A stretch of 64,000 nucleotides of DNA from Fonsecaea monophora (Eukaryota; Ascomycota; Eurotiomycetes; Chaetothyriales; Herpotrichiellaceae). The notes beneath the pieces are model-generated. The model made no database searches. It was not told where the DNA came from and worked only from the letters and a program-made list of their open reading frames with translations. Within the stretch, counting starts at the first letter, position 1. Each line of letters opens with the position of its first letter. The DNA is taken from assembly GCF_001642475.1 (NCBI RefSeq), contig NW_019173946.1, forward strand, positions 248,001 through 312,000, written 5' to 3'. A program made the position numbers and the translations under genes. Of the stretch, positions 12,658-22,937 are shown piece after piece.

Positions 12658-13373
12658 ATGGGCGACTACACGGCCTTTTTCTATGGTAATCACCCTCTCC
12701 TCCCGCATTCCTCCTTCTAACCAAGGCATCAAAAGGCACGCTCATGGCCCCCGGCGTCCTCCACCGCGTGATCCACGGAACCCACACTCCAGAGGCATGG
12801 CAGAAAGACCTGATCACCGTGCGTCCCGCCATGCTGCAAAACTACCGTCGACACAGAGTCAAACACGCAGACTACCCCGCCATCATACCTCATTCCGACT
12901 CCAGGGTACGGGGGAGCCTGGTGACGGGACTGACGCAGGGTGATATCTACCGCCTGGACATCTTCGAGGGCAGCCAGTACAAGAGGGACGTGGTGAAGGT
13001 GCAAGTCCTGAAAGACGTGGAACTGGATCAGGCCGCACCCGAAGAAGACAGCAACGACCCGGAAGTCCTGGAAGAAGTCGAAGCACAAACATATGTATGG
13101 CTGGAAGGTGAAGAGACGTTGGAGCCGCAAGAGTGGGATTTCGAAGCATTCAAACGAGACAAGATGCGTGCTTGGATGGGCATCGACGAGGACGATGAAA
13201 TCGAGATCGATGAGGGATTTGCGGATGTGGACAGAGCTGTTGCAGAGGGCGACTTCTCACAGACAGTGGACAAGACAAAAGAGAACGGAGCGACCACACC
13301 GAAACGTGATCCAATGGGCGGGAGAGGAGCCAACGGGCATATCACGCAGCAATTGAAAAATGCAGGTGTGTAG
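12658..13373 (+). CDS. Gamma-glutamylcyclotransferase-like (AIG2 family) protein
   Basis: Two exons, 12658-12685 and 12736-13373, give 221 aa. The 50-nt intron starts GTAATC and carries a CTAAC branch point. Splicing restores the family's N-terminal signature FFYGTLMAP (residues 7-15), which is absent if translation is taken from the downstream ATG at 12744. The EGSQYKR segment near residue 85 supplies the probable catalytic glutamate of the cyclotransferase fold, preceded by YRLDIF. The C-terminal third is acidic and low in complexity (DEDDEIEIDE) and is probably disordered. Family members release 5-oxoproline from gamma-glutamyl amines or peptides; the substrate of this AIG2-like branch is not known. 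Convergent with the septin gene, with 282 nt between stops. Confidence 0.88.
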
Positions 13374-13655
13374 AAATCACGGCAGCGTAAGGAGAACACG
13401 GATAGACTCAAGATACCACGCGGCGTCATTACCATCTACGATAGAAGATAGAAAATCTCCCGCCACAAAAGAAAGATCTGACATTAGAAAGGTATTTTCG
13501 TAGCAATGCTAATCTCTGAAAGAGCTCCACGCTTTGAGCACACTCACAATCCCACAGCACAGCACCTGAAGCAAAGAATTGCCAGAACCCTTGCTCCTGG
13601 CCCATCGTAGCCGACCTCCCAGTCAAGTTTGGTTGATTTCCAGTCAGGAACTCGC

Positions 13656-14919
13656 TTAGCGACGACCATGGCTTCTCACGGCACTGCCTTGCATCTGTTC
13701 CAATTCCTGCTCTAGCTGTTTAATTGCAGCGTGAGTCGCCTCTAGATCCTTGTTCAAGCGATCTCTTTCGCCAATCAACTTCTGCTCCCATGCTCTGAAT
13801 CTCTGTTCCTCCACCTTGACCTGCTCGGTGAACCTCTTCCGCAGTGCTTCTTCCTCTTCCTTGAACTTGGGGTTGTCCAATTTTCTAGGCCTGGCTTCAC
13901 CAAACTTTCGTGTCTCCATCTGCTGCGCACGGTAGGCTTCATAGTGGTTCTCTTCGGTGGTGTGAATGAGGTCGAGCATGTGGGTACGAATGAGGATCGA
14001 TCGGAGTTTCTTGAAATCGCAGTGCTCTTCGTTCTCCACTTCGGCCACACCCCAAGCGTATTGTCGGCCTTTCACAATGCGCGCATCCGTGGTCTTGACA
14101 TCCTTCTCGCTACCAATAACGGCAAAAGGCATGGCTGCCATAAGTGCACGGGCATGTTGTGCTGCAGCTTCGTCATCATCTTCGATAGGGGGTTGGTAGA
14201 TTTTGATGCCCTGTGCTTCGATGACAGCTCGAATGCGGTGCTTGAAGCGGGCCAGGTCAGCAGGAGAGAGTGTATCAGCCTTTGCGACAACTGGAATCAA
14301 GTTGACACGTGTGCATAGCCGCTTCATGACCTCAATGTCCAGGGGTTTCAAGGTATGGCCAGTAGGTCGAATGAAGTACAGGCAGGCATGGACACGGAGG
14401 TCGATCTTGTCTTGTCGCCGAGGTTGTTGCTCTTGCAACATGTAGGATTCATGCTGGTCATCGAGAAATTCAATGATAGGCATCCAGGAGTCACGATTGT
14501 TGACATAGTCGCCGAAGCCAGGTGTGTCAATGACGGTGAGACGAACTAGCAAATTGATTAGACTGGTGTCATGGATGGATGCGCTATTTCTGAAATGTAC
14601 CTTTGAAGAACTTCTCTTCCAGTTCAGCTTTTGTGATCTCAATCTCCACTGTCTTGTCAACCTGCTTTGCATGGCGCCTCTTGTGATCTTGGTAGTTCTT
14701 GATGGTGGTGGAGAAGAGAGTGTTGATGAAGGTCGTCTTGCCTAAGCCTGACTCGCCGGCGACCTGAATAACAGTTAGCATCCGACCTGCGTACTGGGAA
14801 GACATTGGTTCTACCATGATAGTGAAAGCGGCGCCTCTCTTTGCGACGATCTTGTGTCGCTGGTTAGGCAAATTGGCAATGCCAATGGGCGATGGAGACT
14901 CCGCTGCAGCTGGAGCCAT
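13656..14919 (-). CDS. CDC12: Septin, Cdc12/AspC type
   Basis: Exons 14815-14919, 14601-14763 and 13656-14545 give 385 aa, matching the length of Cdc12/AspC septins. The start is the only ATG before the conserved PIGIANLPNQRHK and has a good context (AAGATGG). The GTPase domain shows the P-loop GESGLGKTT (38-46), switch II DTPG (96-99) and AKAD (177-180). The C-terminal 90 residues are a charged heptad coiled coil (KFKEEEEALRKRF onward) that pairs septins. Septins polymerise into rings and filaments at septa and growing tips. Intron 1 (51 nt, branch point CTAAC) is a multiple of three and has no stop, so its retention would insert 17 residues just before the P-loop strand. Intron 2 is 55 nt. 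The gene is divergent from PWP2. Confidence 0.95.
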
Positions 14920-15313
14920 CTTGGTCGCAGATTTTGAGGAGAGATAATCAAGTAGAAAGACCCGGCACAGGGGACGATGACAACAATACCAGTAGTCAGA
15001 GTCCGACTGAAGAAACGATGAAGAGAATGAAGAATGGAGGACTGCACTTTCAAATTGACAACGTGGTTCGTGGTTAGGGGTTTCCTCAATTGATCCTCGC
15101 AGAAAGTGTAGGGACAAGTCGCGCCCCTGAAACGCCAATTTTCACTAGCAGGCTTGCCCCAGATCACGGCGTGCGCTTAACCATAAGCGTCCTAGTTCCG
15201 GAGAAAATCAATCATTTTCTCCGATAACTTTTTTTTCGAAGCCGCATTTTGGTTGATGGTAGAATGGGAATTGTGTATACATGCGCCGACCTGGACTGCA
15301 CAGCCATGAGACA
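14920..15313. promoter_or_regulatory. Shared promoter of septin and PWP2
   Basis: 394 nt separate the two start codons. The region contains a perfect 10-bp inverted repeat at 15199-15223 and a T-run immediately after it. Both genes must take their core promoters from this interval. Confidence 0.6.
15199..15223. promoter_or_regulatory. Perfect inverted repeat, CGGAGAAAAT / ATTTTCTCCG, 5-nt spacer
   Basis: Ten-base arms with no mismatch flank CAATC. It ends 91 nt before the PWP2 ATG and starts 280 nt before the septin ATG. The outer CGG...CCG triplets have the form bound by Zn2Cys6 dimers, and the AAAAT/ATTTT core is reminiscent of the RRPE element of ribosome-biogenesis promoters. Binding is an inference. 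Confidence 0.5.
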
Positions 15314-18088
15314 ATGAAGACGGAATTTAAGGTTTGTAGGACAGACTCGTTGTTGATTCCATCACTCTAATACTCTGTCACAGTTTTCAAACCTCTTGGG
15401 TACTGTCTACCGTCAAGGCAACCTTGTCTTCACACCTGACGGCAACTCTCTGCTCTCACCAGTCGGCAATCGTATCACTGTGTTTAATTTAACAAAGTGA
15501 GAAACCCTCCGTGGGACAATCATGAACTTGAAACTAACATATTATCGCGCAGGAACACTAGTTACACCTTCCCCTTCGCCCACCGAAAGAACATTACCCA
15601 CCTCGACCTTTCCCCAGATGGAAACCTCCTCCTCACTATTGACGAGGATGGCCGCGCAATACTATCTATCTTCTCCAGAAGAGTCGCGATATACCATTTC
15701 TCCTTTAAGTCGCCGGTAACATCATTGGCGTTTGCCCCGGACGGTCGTCATTTTGTGGTGGGGATTGGCAGAAAGATTCAGGCATGGCGGACACCTTCCA
15801 CGCCCGGCGGAAATGCTGACGGGGACCTCGAATTCGCGCCATTCATTCTTCATCGCGAATACGGAGGTCACTTTGACGATGTCAGACATTTGAGTTGGTC
15901 GGGCGACTCACGGTTCTTCCTCAGTGCATCCAAGGACCTTACCGCACGAATATGGAGTTTGGACCCAGAGGAAGGGTTCGAGCCAACGGTCCTCTCGGGC
16001 CATAGACAGCAAGTCAGGGGCGTCTGGTTCTCCGCCGATCAGGAGTCTATCTTCACAATAAGCGAAGACGGGGCGCTTTTTCGCTGGGAATATATGGCCA
16101 GCCAACAAGCCGACGGCGACGAGTCGATAGAGCCGATTGATGAGAGGTGGCGAATTGTACAGAGGGACTATTTCATGCAGAACGCAAAACTGAAGTGCGC
16201 TTCATACCATCCATCGACCAATTTGCTGACTGCCTGCTTCGACAATGGCCTTTTTTCCTTGTATGAGACTCCGTCCTTTTCGAACATCCATAGCCTGTCG
16301 ATGGCATCTTCACCCATTTCAACGGTAACCATCAACAACACGGGGGAATGGCTGGCCTTCGGCTCCTCTAAAACCGGGCAATTACTTGTATGGGAGTATA
16401 CTTCCGAGTCAAACATCCTCAAGCAGTCTTCTCACCTTGACACAATGACGACTTTGACGTATTCTCCGGATTCTAGTCGCATCATTACTGGTGCTGACGA
16501 CGGGCTAATCAAAGTTTGGGATGTCTCTTCTGGCTTCCACATTGCGACTTTCTCGGAACATAACTCTGCTGTCACCGCATCTGCATACTCGAAGCGAGGC
16601 AACATTCTTTTTACTTCATCTCTAGACGGGTCCGTTCGAGCATGGGACATGCTGAGATATCGAAACTTCAGGACTTTCACCGCTCCTCAAAGACTCTCCT
16701 TCTCCTGTCTAGCCGTCGACCCTTCAGCGGAGGTCGTCTGCGCCGCGTCCCACGACTCCTTTGACATTCATCTATGGTCAGTGCAGACCGGGGCTCTCCT
16801 CGATCGACTAGCAGGTCATGAAGGACCGATATCGACGCTAGCGTTTACTCCAGATGGGCGCCATCTTGTCTCGGGGTCCTGGGATCACACCATACGGGTA
16901 TGGTCTGTGTTCGACCGATCCCAGTCATCGGAAACATTACAACTCATGTCGGACCTTCTTTGTATTGCAGTTCGGCCTGACTCTGCACAAATCGCAGCTT
17001 CCACACTTGATGGGCAGCTTACTTTTTGGAATTTAAATACCTCGATACAAGAATCAGGTTTCGACGGTCGTCGAGACGTCAGTGGAGGTCGGACATTGAC
17101 TTCCCGGCGTACAGCAGCATCAACCCCTGGAACGAAATCATTCAATTCGATTGTATATTCCGCGGACGGAAGCTGCCTTCTCGCAGCTGGGAACAGCAAA
17201 TACATCTGTCTATACTCGGTTAGCACACTGACATTGATCAAGAAATTCACCATCTCCATCAACCTGAGTTTGGATGGCACGCAAGAATTTTTGAATTCAG
17301 CAGCTATCATGTCCAATGGCCTTCCCAAAGACATGCTGGACACAGAAGGGGAGGCGAGTGACCTCGAAGATCGCATCGACCGTAGCCTTCCAGGTGCGAA
17401 GCGTGGAAGAGATGCGACGGCAAGGACTATTCGTCCGGAGGTCAGGGTCGCTGATGTCGAGTTTGCACCTACTGGAAGGAGTTTCTGCGCGGCCAGCACC
17501 GAAGGTCTCTTAATTTACAGCCTCGACAATGTGGGAATGGAAGATTTTGATCCATTTGATCTCGATATCGACGTTACTCCACAGAATGTTCGAGCTATCC
17601 TTGCCCAAGACGAGCCCGAGTATCTCAAGGCTCTGATCATGGCATTTAGACTCAACGACAAGCCTCTGCTCCGACAGGCGTACGAGGCAGTTCCATACGG
17701 GTCGGTGCCGTTGCTTGTCCGTGAACTACCCAAAGTATATCTTGGGAAATTGTTGATGCTCATTGCCCAGCAAATGGAGAATCACCCTCATTTGGAGTTT
17801 GCACTTCGTTGGCTGGGCGAGATACTGAGTGTCCACGGTCGATACATCAAGGAGAGGCATGGCGAATTCGCCGCCGAGCTTCGCTCAATCCTTCGCGGAG
17901 TTGACAGCAGAGGGAAAACAGTCCGCAGTCTCAGTGAACGGAATGTCTTTGAGATTGAATTCTTGTGCCAACAACCTAAAGGCGGCAACCAGCTGATGTC
18001 GACAAATTTGTATCAACACAACCACCACCCAAATGGGGAGACGGTCAATGCTGAGGATGGTGAGGCGGAATGGATTGGCTTGGATTGA
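15314..18088 (+). CDS. PWP2: Periodic tryptophan protein 2 (UTP-B component of the SSU processome)
   Basis: Exons 15314-15331, 15384-15496 and 15553-18088 give 888 aa. The first exon encodes only MKTEFK; splicing restores the conserved start FSNLLGTVYRQGNL. Introns are 52 nt (GTTTGT...CAG) and 56 nt (GTGAGA...CAG). Two WD40 propellers fill about residues 1-690, with repeat ends such as ARIWSLD, IKVWDV, VRAWDM and IRVWSVF. A Utp12 domain follows from VTPQNVRAIL (about 715) to the C-terminus. Pwp2 binds pre-rRNA and U3 snoRNP early in 40S subunit assembly in the nucleolus. Length and domain order match the family. The long exon would also be readable from a GTG inside intron 2, which is not the real start. 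Confidence 0.95.
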
Positions 18089-18530
18089 TTCTTCCTTTTG
18101 ACTATTGTTTACACAATGATACCCACGAGTAAAGTGACATGAATAGATGCACATAGTCTCGAATGAGCCAGTAGCCTCGGGCGAAAGAGATATGATATCA
18201 ACCAAAGCTCTCTATTAAGTCGCATGTTTCCCGTTTTTAGCACATCTTGAGAGATGCTTTTCATTGACTGTCCACGAACGAGGCACCTTGACCCTGGCCC
18301 CGAGACTCTGAATGATTCCCAGTTGTGAGGCTGAGGCCCCTTTTGCCCGTGTTAATTCACCTCGTTAAAATGCTCTTAGCGCCTTGGCATTGAAGTTACT
18401 TTCAATTTTCTGCACTGAACGAGGAGGATTTTATGTGACGAGGTTGCACGACACAAAATGGACTGACCTTCCAGGAACTTCCGATTCAGAAGACTCGATG
18501 TGTACAGATGTTGATCAGGCCTAAACAATA
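18089..18530. other. Intergenic region between tandem genes
   Basis: 442 nt between the PWP2 stop and the METTL25-like ATG on the same strand. It presumably holds the PWP2 3' UTR and the downstream promoter. No repeat or RNA gene is visible. Confidence 0.5.
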
Positions 18531-20384
18531 ATGGGAGCCCTTCCAGACCGGAGAACGGGACTTCGGCTACCCCTCGATCCGGCGTGGACATCTGAGGACG
18601 AATACATCCAGTCTGCATTGAACTTTGCAACGAGTTCCGACCTCTTTCGAAATCTCTGTGGCGGTGTCCACATCCTTGATTTCCTGACGCGAGAACCGGA
18701 CCTTTATACAACGGTCCTGCCACTAGAATGGCGCGACTGGTTCGACAAGGTGGAGATTGACGATGTTCTTGACTTGCTTCTCAGAAATGACTTGGAAGAA
18801 TACTCCCAAGTGTCGTCAACCACTACTGATCCGCGTCACTCTTCCCCAACGACCCTGCTGGAGTATGTGCACACAATTCGAAAACACTGCCTTCGAAGGC
18901 ACTTCACGCCCGTCTCGGATGAAGTTCCAGACGTGCCAAGACAGGTCTGCGTGGGCATGAACACCAAGAAGGTCCATGAAGTGACGAATTTCGCCGCATA
19001 TGTGGCTAGACTCTCCGAAGATGTCTCACAACGGCTCCAAGAACCCATCTCAGTTGTCGATTTCGGCTCCGGGCAGAACTACCTGGGCCGAACGCTGGCG
19101 TCTCCGCCATACAACCAGCACGTGGTGGCCATAGAGAGAAAGCACCACAACATTACCGGCGCCAGGTCGATGGACGTCCATGCGAAATTGGCGCAGAAGG
19201 AGAAGATTATGCGCAACAAGAAAGAATGGAAACGGCAGATGGAACGGAAGGATGAGATGCCTACCCCTCCTTCTTCCTCAGAAGAGCATAACGTGGAGCC
19301 GTCACCCATACCGGAGATGTTCGCGGCGGCAAAGATCCTGGAGAAAACAGACCTCGATCCAGACAGCGGGTCAATGACGTATATTGAACACGACGTCAAG
19401 GACGGATATCTCGAGAATATCCTTTACCCTTTAGAGGCTCCTCAAAAGTTGAGCGAAGGACACCCTGAAAATGTCGAAGGTCCTGCTGCAATGAAAACAA
19501 CAAATGGACTCGTTGACAAAAACAAGGAAAGGCCGAAAGCCATGGTCATCTCGCTTCACTCCTGCGGCAACCTTTCTCACCATGCGCTGCGTTCTCTGAC
19601 TCTCAATCCCAGCGTCTGCGCTGTCGCCGTAATAGGCTGCTGCTACAACTTGGTCACCGAGCGACTTGGGCCGGCAACCTACAAGCTCCCACAACTGCGC
19701 CCGAACCACCCGCGACTAGAGGCCACGGGCTCGGCATACGACCCACACGGGTTCCCGATGTCCCGCACGTTGGAGGACTTCCAGGACGCCGACGGCGGGC
19801 GAGGAGTAAGGCTGAACATCACGGCGCGGATGATGGCCGTGCAGGCGCCGTACAACTGGGGTCCCTCAGACAGCGAGGCCTTCTTCCGACGGCACTTTTA
19901 CCGCACGCTGCTGCAGAAGATCCTGCTCGACCTTGGCGTGGTCAAGCAGTGTCGCGACCCGGGCAAGCAGGAGGTCGCTGGGGGCAGCATCACGGGGCGA
20001 AACGAGGCCGGCACGCCTCTTATCATTGGCTCACTTCGGAAAGCCTGCTTCACAAGCTTCCGGGCCTATGTAAACGGCGCGCTGGAGAAGCTGAAGGCCG
20101 ACCCCGTCGACGGGCCCATGGTGGAAGCCCTGACCAAAGACAAACTCACCGACGAGGTGATTGACGACTACGAGCGACGTTTCTCGTACGCGAAGAAGAA
20201 CTTGGCCGTCATCTGGAGCCTCATGGCTTTCAGCGCCGGCGTCGTCGAAAGCATCATCGTCACGGACCGCTGGCTCTTTCTGAAAGAGCAGCCGGATATA
20301 GCGGACTGCTGGGTCGACATTGTCTTCGACTACAAGCAAAGTCCGCGGAATTTTGTGGTCGTGGGCATTAAAAATCAGAGATGA
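18531..20384 (+). CDS. METTL25/RRNAD1-like methyltransferase-domain protein
   Basis: Intronless, 617 aa. The SAM-binding motif I is VVDFGSGQNYLGR (about 174-186), followed by the acidic strand end VVAIERK. A charged linker (about 220-330) splits the methyltransferase fold. The fold resumes with VISLHSCGNLSHHALR (about 340-355) and IGCCYNLVTE (about 368-377), which are hallmarks of the METTL25/RRNAD1 family (Methyltransf_32). The C-terminal half contains GFPMS and a helical tail. Members are putative SAM-dependent methyltransferases whose substrates are poorly established; yeast lacks an obvious counterpart. Start chosen at the first ATG (AATAATGG), consistent with the conserved N-terminal helices. 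Convergent with NPY1, 176 nt apart. Confidence 0.85.
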   Translation: MGALPDRRTGLRLPLDPAWTSEDEYIQSALNFATSSDLFRNLCGGVHILDFLTREPDLYTTVLPLEWRDWFDKVEIDDVLDLLLRNDLEEYSQVSSTTTDPRHSSPTTLLEYVHTIRKHCLRRHFTPVSDEVPDVPRQVCVGMNTKKVHEVTNFAAYVARLSEDVSQRLQEPISVVDFGSGQNYLGRTLASPPYNQHVVAIERKHHNITGARSMDVHAKLAQKEKIMRNKKEWKRQMERKDEMPTPPSSSEEHNVEPSPIPEMFAAAKILEKTDLDPDSGSMTYIEHDVKDGYLENILYPLEAPQKLSEGHPENVEGPAAMKTTNGLVDKNKERPKAMVISLHSCGNLSHHALRSLTLNPSVCAVAVIGCCYNLVTERLGPATYKLPQLRPNHPRLEATGSAYDPHGFPMSRTLEDFQDADGGRGVRLNITARMMAVQAPYNWGPSDSEAFFRRHFYRTLLQKILLDLGVVKQCRDPGKQEVAGGSITGRNEAGTPLIIGSLRKACFTSFRAYVNGALEKLKADPVDGPMVEALTKDKLTDEVIDDYERRFSYAKKNLAVIWSLMAFSAGVVESIIVTDRWLFLKEQPDIADCWVDIVFDYKQSPRNFVVVGIKNQR

Positions 20385-20560
20385 GAGAGTTTCAGCTCTT
20401 ACTCAACCGTCACGTGAACCCGGTTTCTAGAATTGGCAGGGATCTAGGACTCAAAAGATGTCTATCCGGCTGACAGGAACGAGGATGGGCACAAGCTGAT
20501 AACAAGACCTCGCACAACATGTCAGTCACCTCCAAAGCACCAACGAATCCCTTTCTCACT

Positions 20561-22052
20561 CTACAGCTTCGTGATCGGCGTGACACCCTCCAAAAACCCA
20601 CCTTTCACCACTGCCGAGATCAACTGGTTCGCAATTGCCGTTGGAGGCGGTAATCTCAACCCGCCCTCCTTGTACCCCTCTGGAGGCGGATCGCCGAGCC
20701 CGCTTGTCCCGTTCTGGAGAGCCTCTTGAACCTCTTCCAACGTGAACCATTTCGCCATTTCCAGTTCGGGATCGTACTCCAAGCGGATCGCCTCGTCCTC
20801 CGGCGACGCCGCCTGCGCAATGGCACCAATCATCAAGTTCGCCGGGTACGGCCAGGGCTGTGTGGAATGCACGAGGACGCGCGACAGCACGACTCCGGAC
20901 TCCTCCCAGACTTCGCGACGGACGGCGTCCTCGACACTCTCGGCTGGCTCAATGAAGCCCGCGAGTGTGGAAAACCAGTGGGGTGGCCAGCGCTTTTGTC
21001 GGCCTAGGAGGAGGCGTTTGCTGTCGTGGCTGAGGACGGCGACGATGACGGTGGGATCGGTGCGGGGGAACGTCAGGTTCGAGAGCGTGGTCCGGGTGGT
21101 GCAAGGTTCGCGCTCCTGGGGGGTTTCGGCTTTATCGGTGGGGGGACAGACTCGTTTGGCTCCGGCGTGCGTGGAGAGGGTTCTATGACCACACGTGCCG
21201 CAGAAGGTGTTGCGGGAGTTCCAGTCGAGATAGTGGCGGCCCTGAGCGTACTGGGCAGCTTTTGTTTTTTCACACCCAGAGGTCAGCATGCGGCCACGGA
21301 GGGGAAGTATTTCGGCCAGGCCAGGCTATCACTTGTGACAAACTCACCAATGTCGGCCGGGAAACTCATGGCCCGCATCCCCTCACTAAACTTGAGCCCA
21401 TTTGCCACAAACGACTCAATCAACTCGTTGGCCTCCTTCTCATATGTCTTCTTGGGCGTGACGTCCACGGCCCAGTGCGGCGCACCCGTGAAATTCTTGT
21501 ACGAGTAGCCGTCGGTGACCTTCTCATCCAGCCCCAGAAAGACCACCTGGGGGATATCTATGCTCGAGTCGAAGTCGGCGATGATGTCCTTTTCGGGCCG
21601 CGCGAACGGGTTCTCGGGCAGGATGGTCTTGATCTCGTCGTAGGTCGCAAAGTGGATCTCGGTAGGGGACTTGACCAGCGGGGAGAGGGTCTTGAAGACG
21701 AGGAAGCGCGCCGACGGGTGCGCAAACGCGCCGGCGAGGAAGGGGTAGTCTTCGCGGAGGAACGAGACGCGGTTGATCGGCGAACCTATCGGCAAAGAAA
21801 GGAGAAAAGAAACAAAATGTCAGGATCCCTGGGGTCAGAGAAGAGAGAGGGGAGGAAATGGTTCAAAAGAGGGCCGTCCAGCTCGAGATAAGACAACTCT
21901 CTCTACTCGTCATATGCAAGCGTGTGGGAGGAGAGGACCTGCTCACCTCCAAAATAATTCGTCACCTCTTTCCCGAACTTGCGCCCGAGCGCAGAGTCGC
22001 GATCGAGGTGTGCCGGAGTGGGTAGTTCTGGGTGCGGGATGGCGGCGGCCAT
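20561..22052 (-). CDS. NPY1: Peroxisomal-type NADH diphosphatase (Nudix hydrolase)
   Basis: Exons 21947-22052, 21348-21785 and 20561-21258 give 413 aa. Introns of 161 and 89 nt both start GTGAG and contain CTGAC. The N-terminal NUDIX-like domain begins with SPINRVSFLRE. A zinc ribbon uses C201, C204, C219 and C234. The Nudix box runs from G282 to V304 (GFIEP...REVWEESG). The NADH-diphosphatase signature follows as QPWPYPANLM. The enzyme cleaves NADH into NMNH and AMP and helps control peroxisomal nicotinamide nucleotides. The C-terminus is TKL, close to but not a canonical PTS1. Start at 22052 is preferred; an in-frame ATG at 22172 would add 40 residues but lies right beside the pyrimidine-rich tract where transcription probably starts. 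Confidence 0.93.
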
Positions 22053-22937
22053 GTTGCTCAGCTCGGTGACGATGTGAGGAGCTCGGACGCCTGAATGAGC
22101 AAATCTGTGGTGTCCGACGCAACAACGGAGTACCAGTCTATGTCGTATACATAGAGAGGAAGTCCTGATCATATACAAAAAAAAGGGAAGAAGAAAAAAA
22201 GCAAAGAAGAAGTTGTCGATGTTGTGTGCGTGGGTGAGAGGATGAGAAATCGAGGAGAGGGGAATGGGAGATGCGGGAGACGAAACGAACGGGTGCCCCC
22301 GAACGAGTAAGTCTCAGTTAAGTCAGTCAGTTAATGCTTGTTGTGTGCATTTCCGAGATCCTCTAGCAGTCGTTAGAGCTTCGAGTTTCCAGAAAATCCC
22401 ACCGAGAAAGATCCCCCCAGGGGACCCAACAGCGACCCCTCGATTACACTGATGGTGGCGCAATTGACTTGATTGATTTGTCTGCCTCGGGTTTCGGGTC
22501 AACCGTGCGTCCATTGAACCTGGACGCGTGGGACCATGGAGAGTTCGACCCCTCACACGTGATGATAAGGGATCACCTCTGTGGCCGGTATCGGATTCCC
22601 AACCGAGCGGAATCCTTGGCAAGGACTCCTAAACTGGCAATTTTTCTAAATTGCTAGTCCGACGTGTCCTACCCTGTCGCCAGGGCCATTCTTTGTCCTA
22701 CATTCTTAGTTGGGAAATTTCACCACCTAGCCTGGTATTGAACCAAGGTGAGCCGAGCCGCCTGGTGTTCCCCTTCAAATGGCATCGAAAAGGGCCAAGT
22801 GATGTGTGGTTTGGAAGAGAGTGGTCTACGCGACAAGATGGCTTCCTACGTGTTGTTCAGGACGTTGAAACGCTTGTCATCGATACATAGCAACTCAGAT
22901 CTCAGATTTTGCTCGGTTCTCGCCAAGGGGATTCTAG
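22053..22937. other. Intergenic region between NPY1 and BVMO 1
   Basis: 885 nt upstream of NPY1 and downstream of BVMO 1, both on the minus strand. A poly-A/G tract at about 22170-22205 (a CT-rich tract on the NPY1 strand) looks like a fungal promoter element. Around 22590-22613 GGATTCC and GGAATCC form a short inverted repeat. No gene is supported. Confidence 0.45.
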
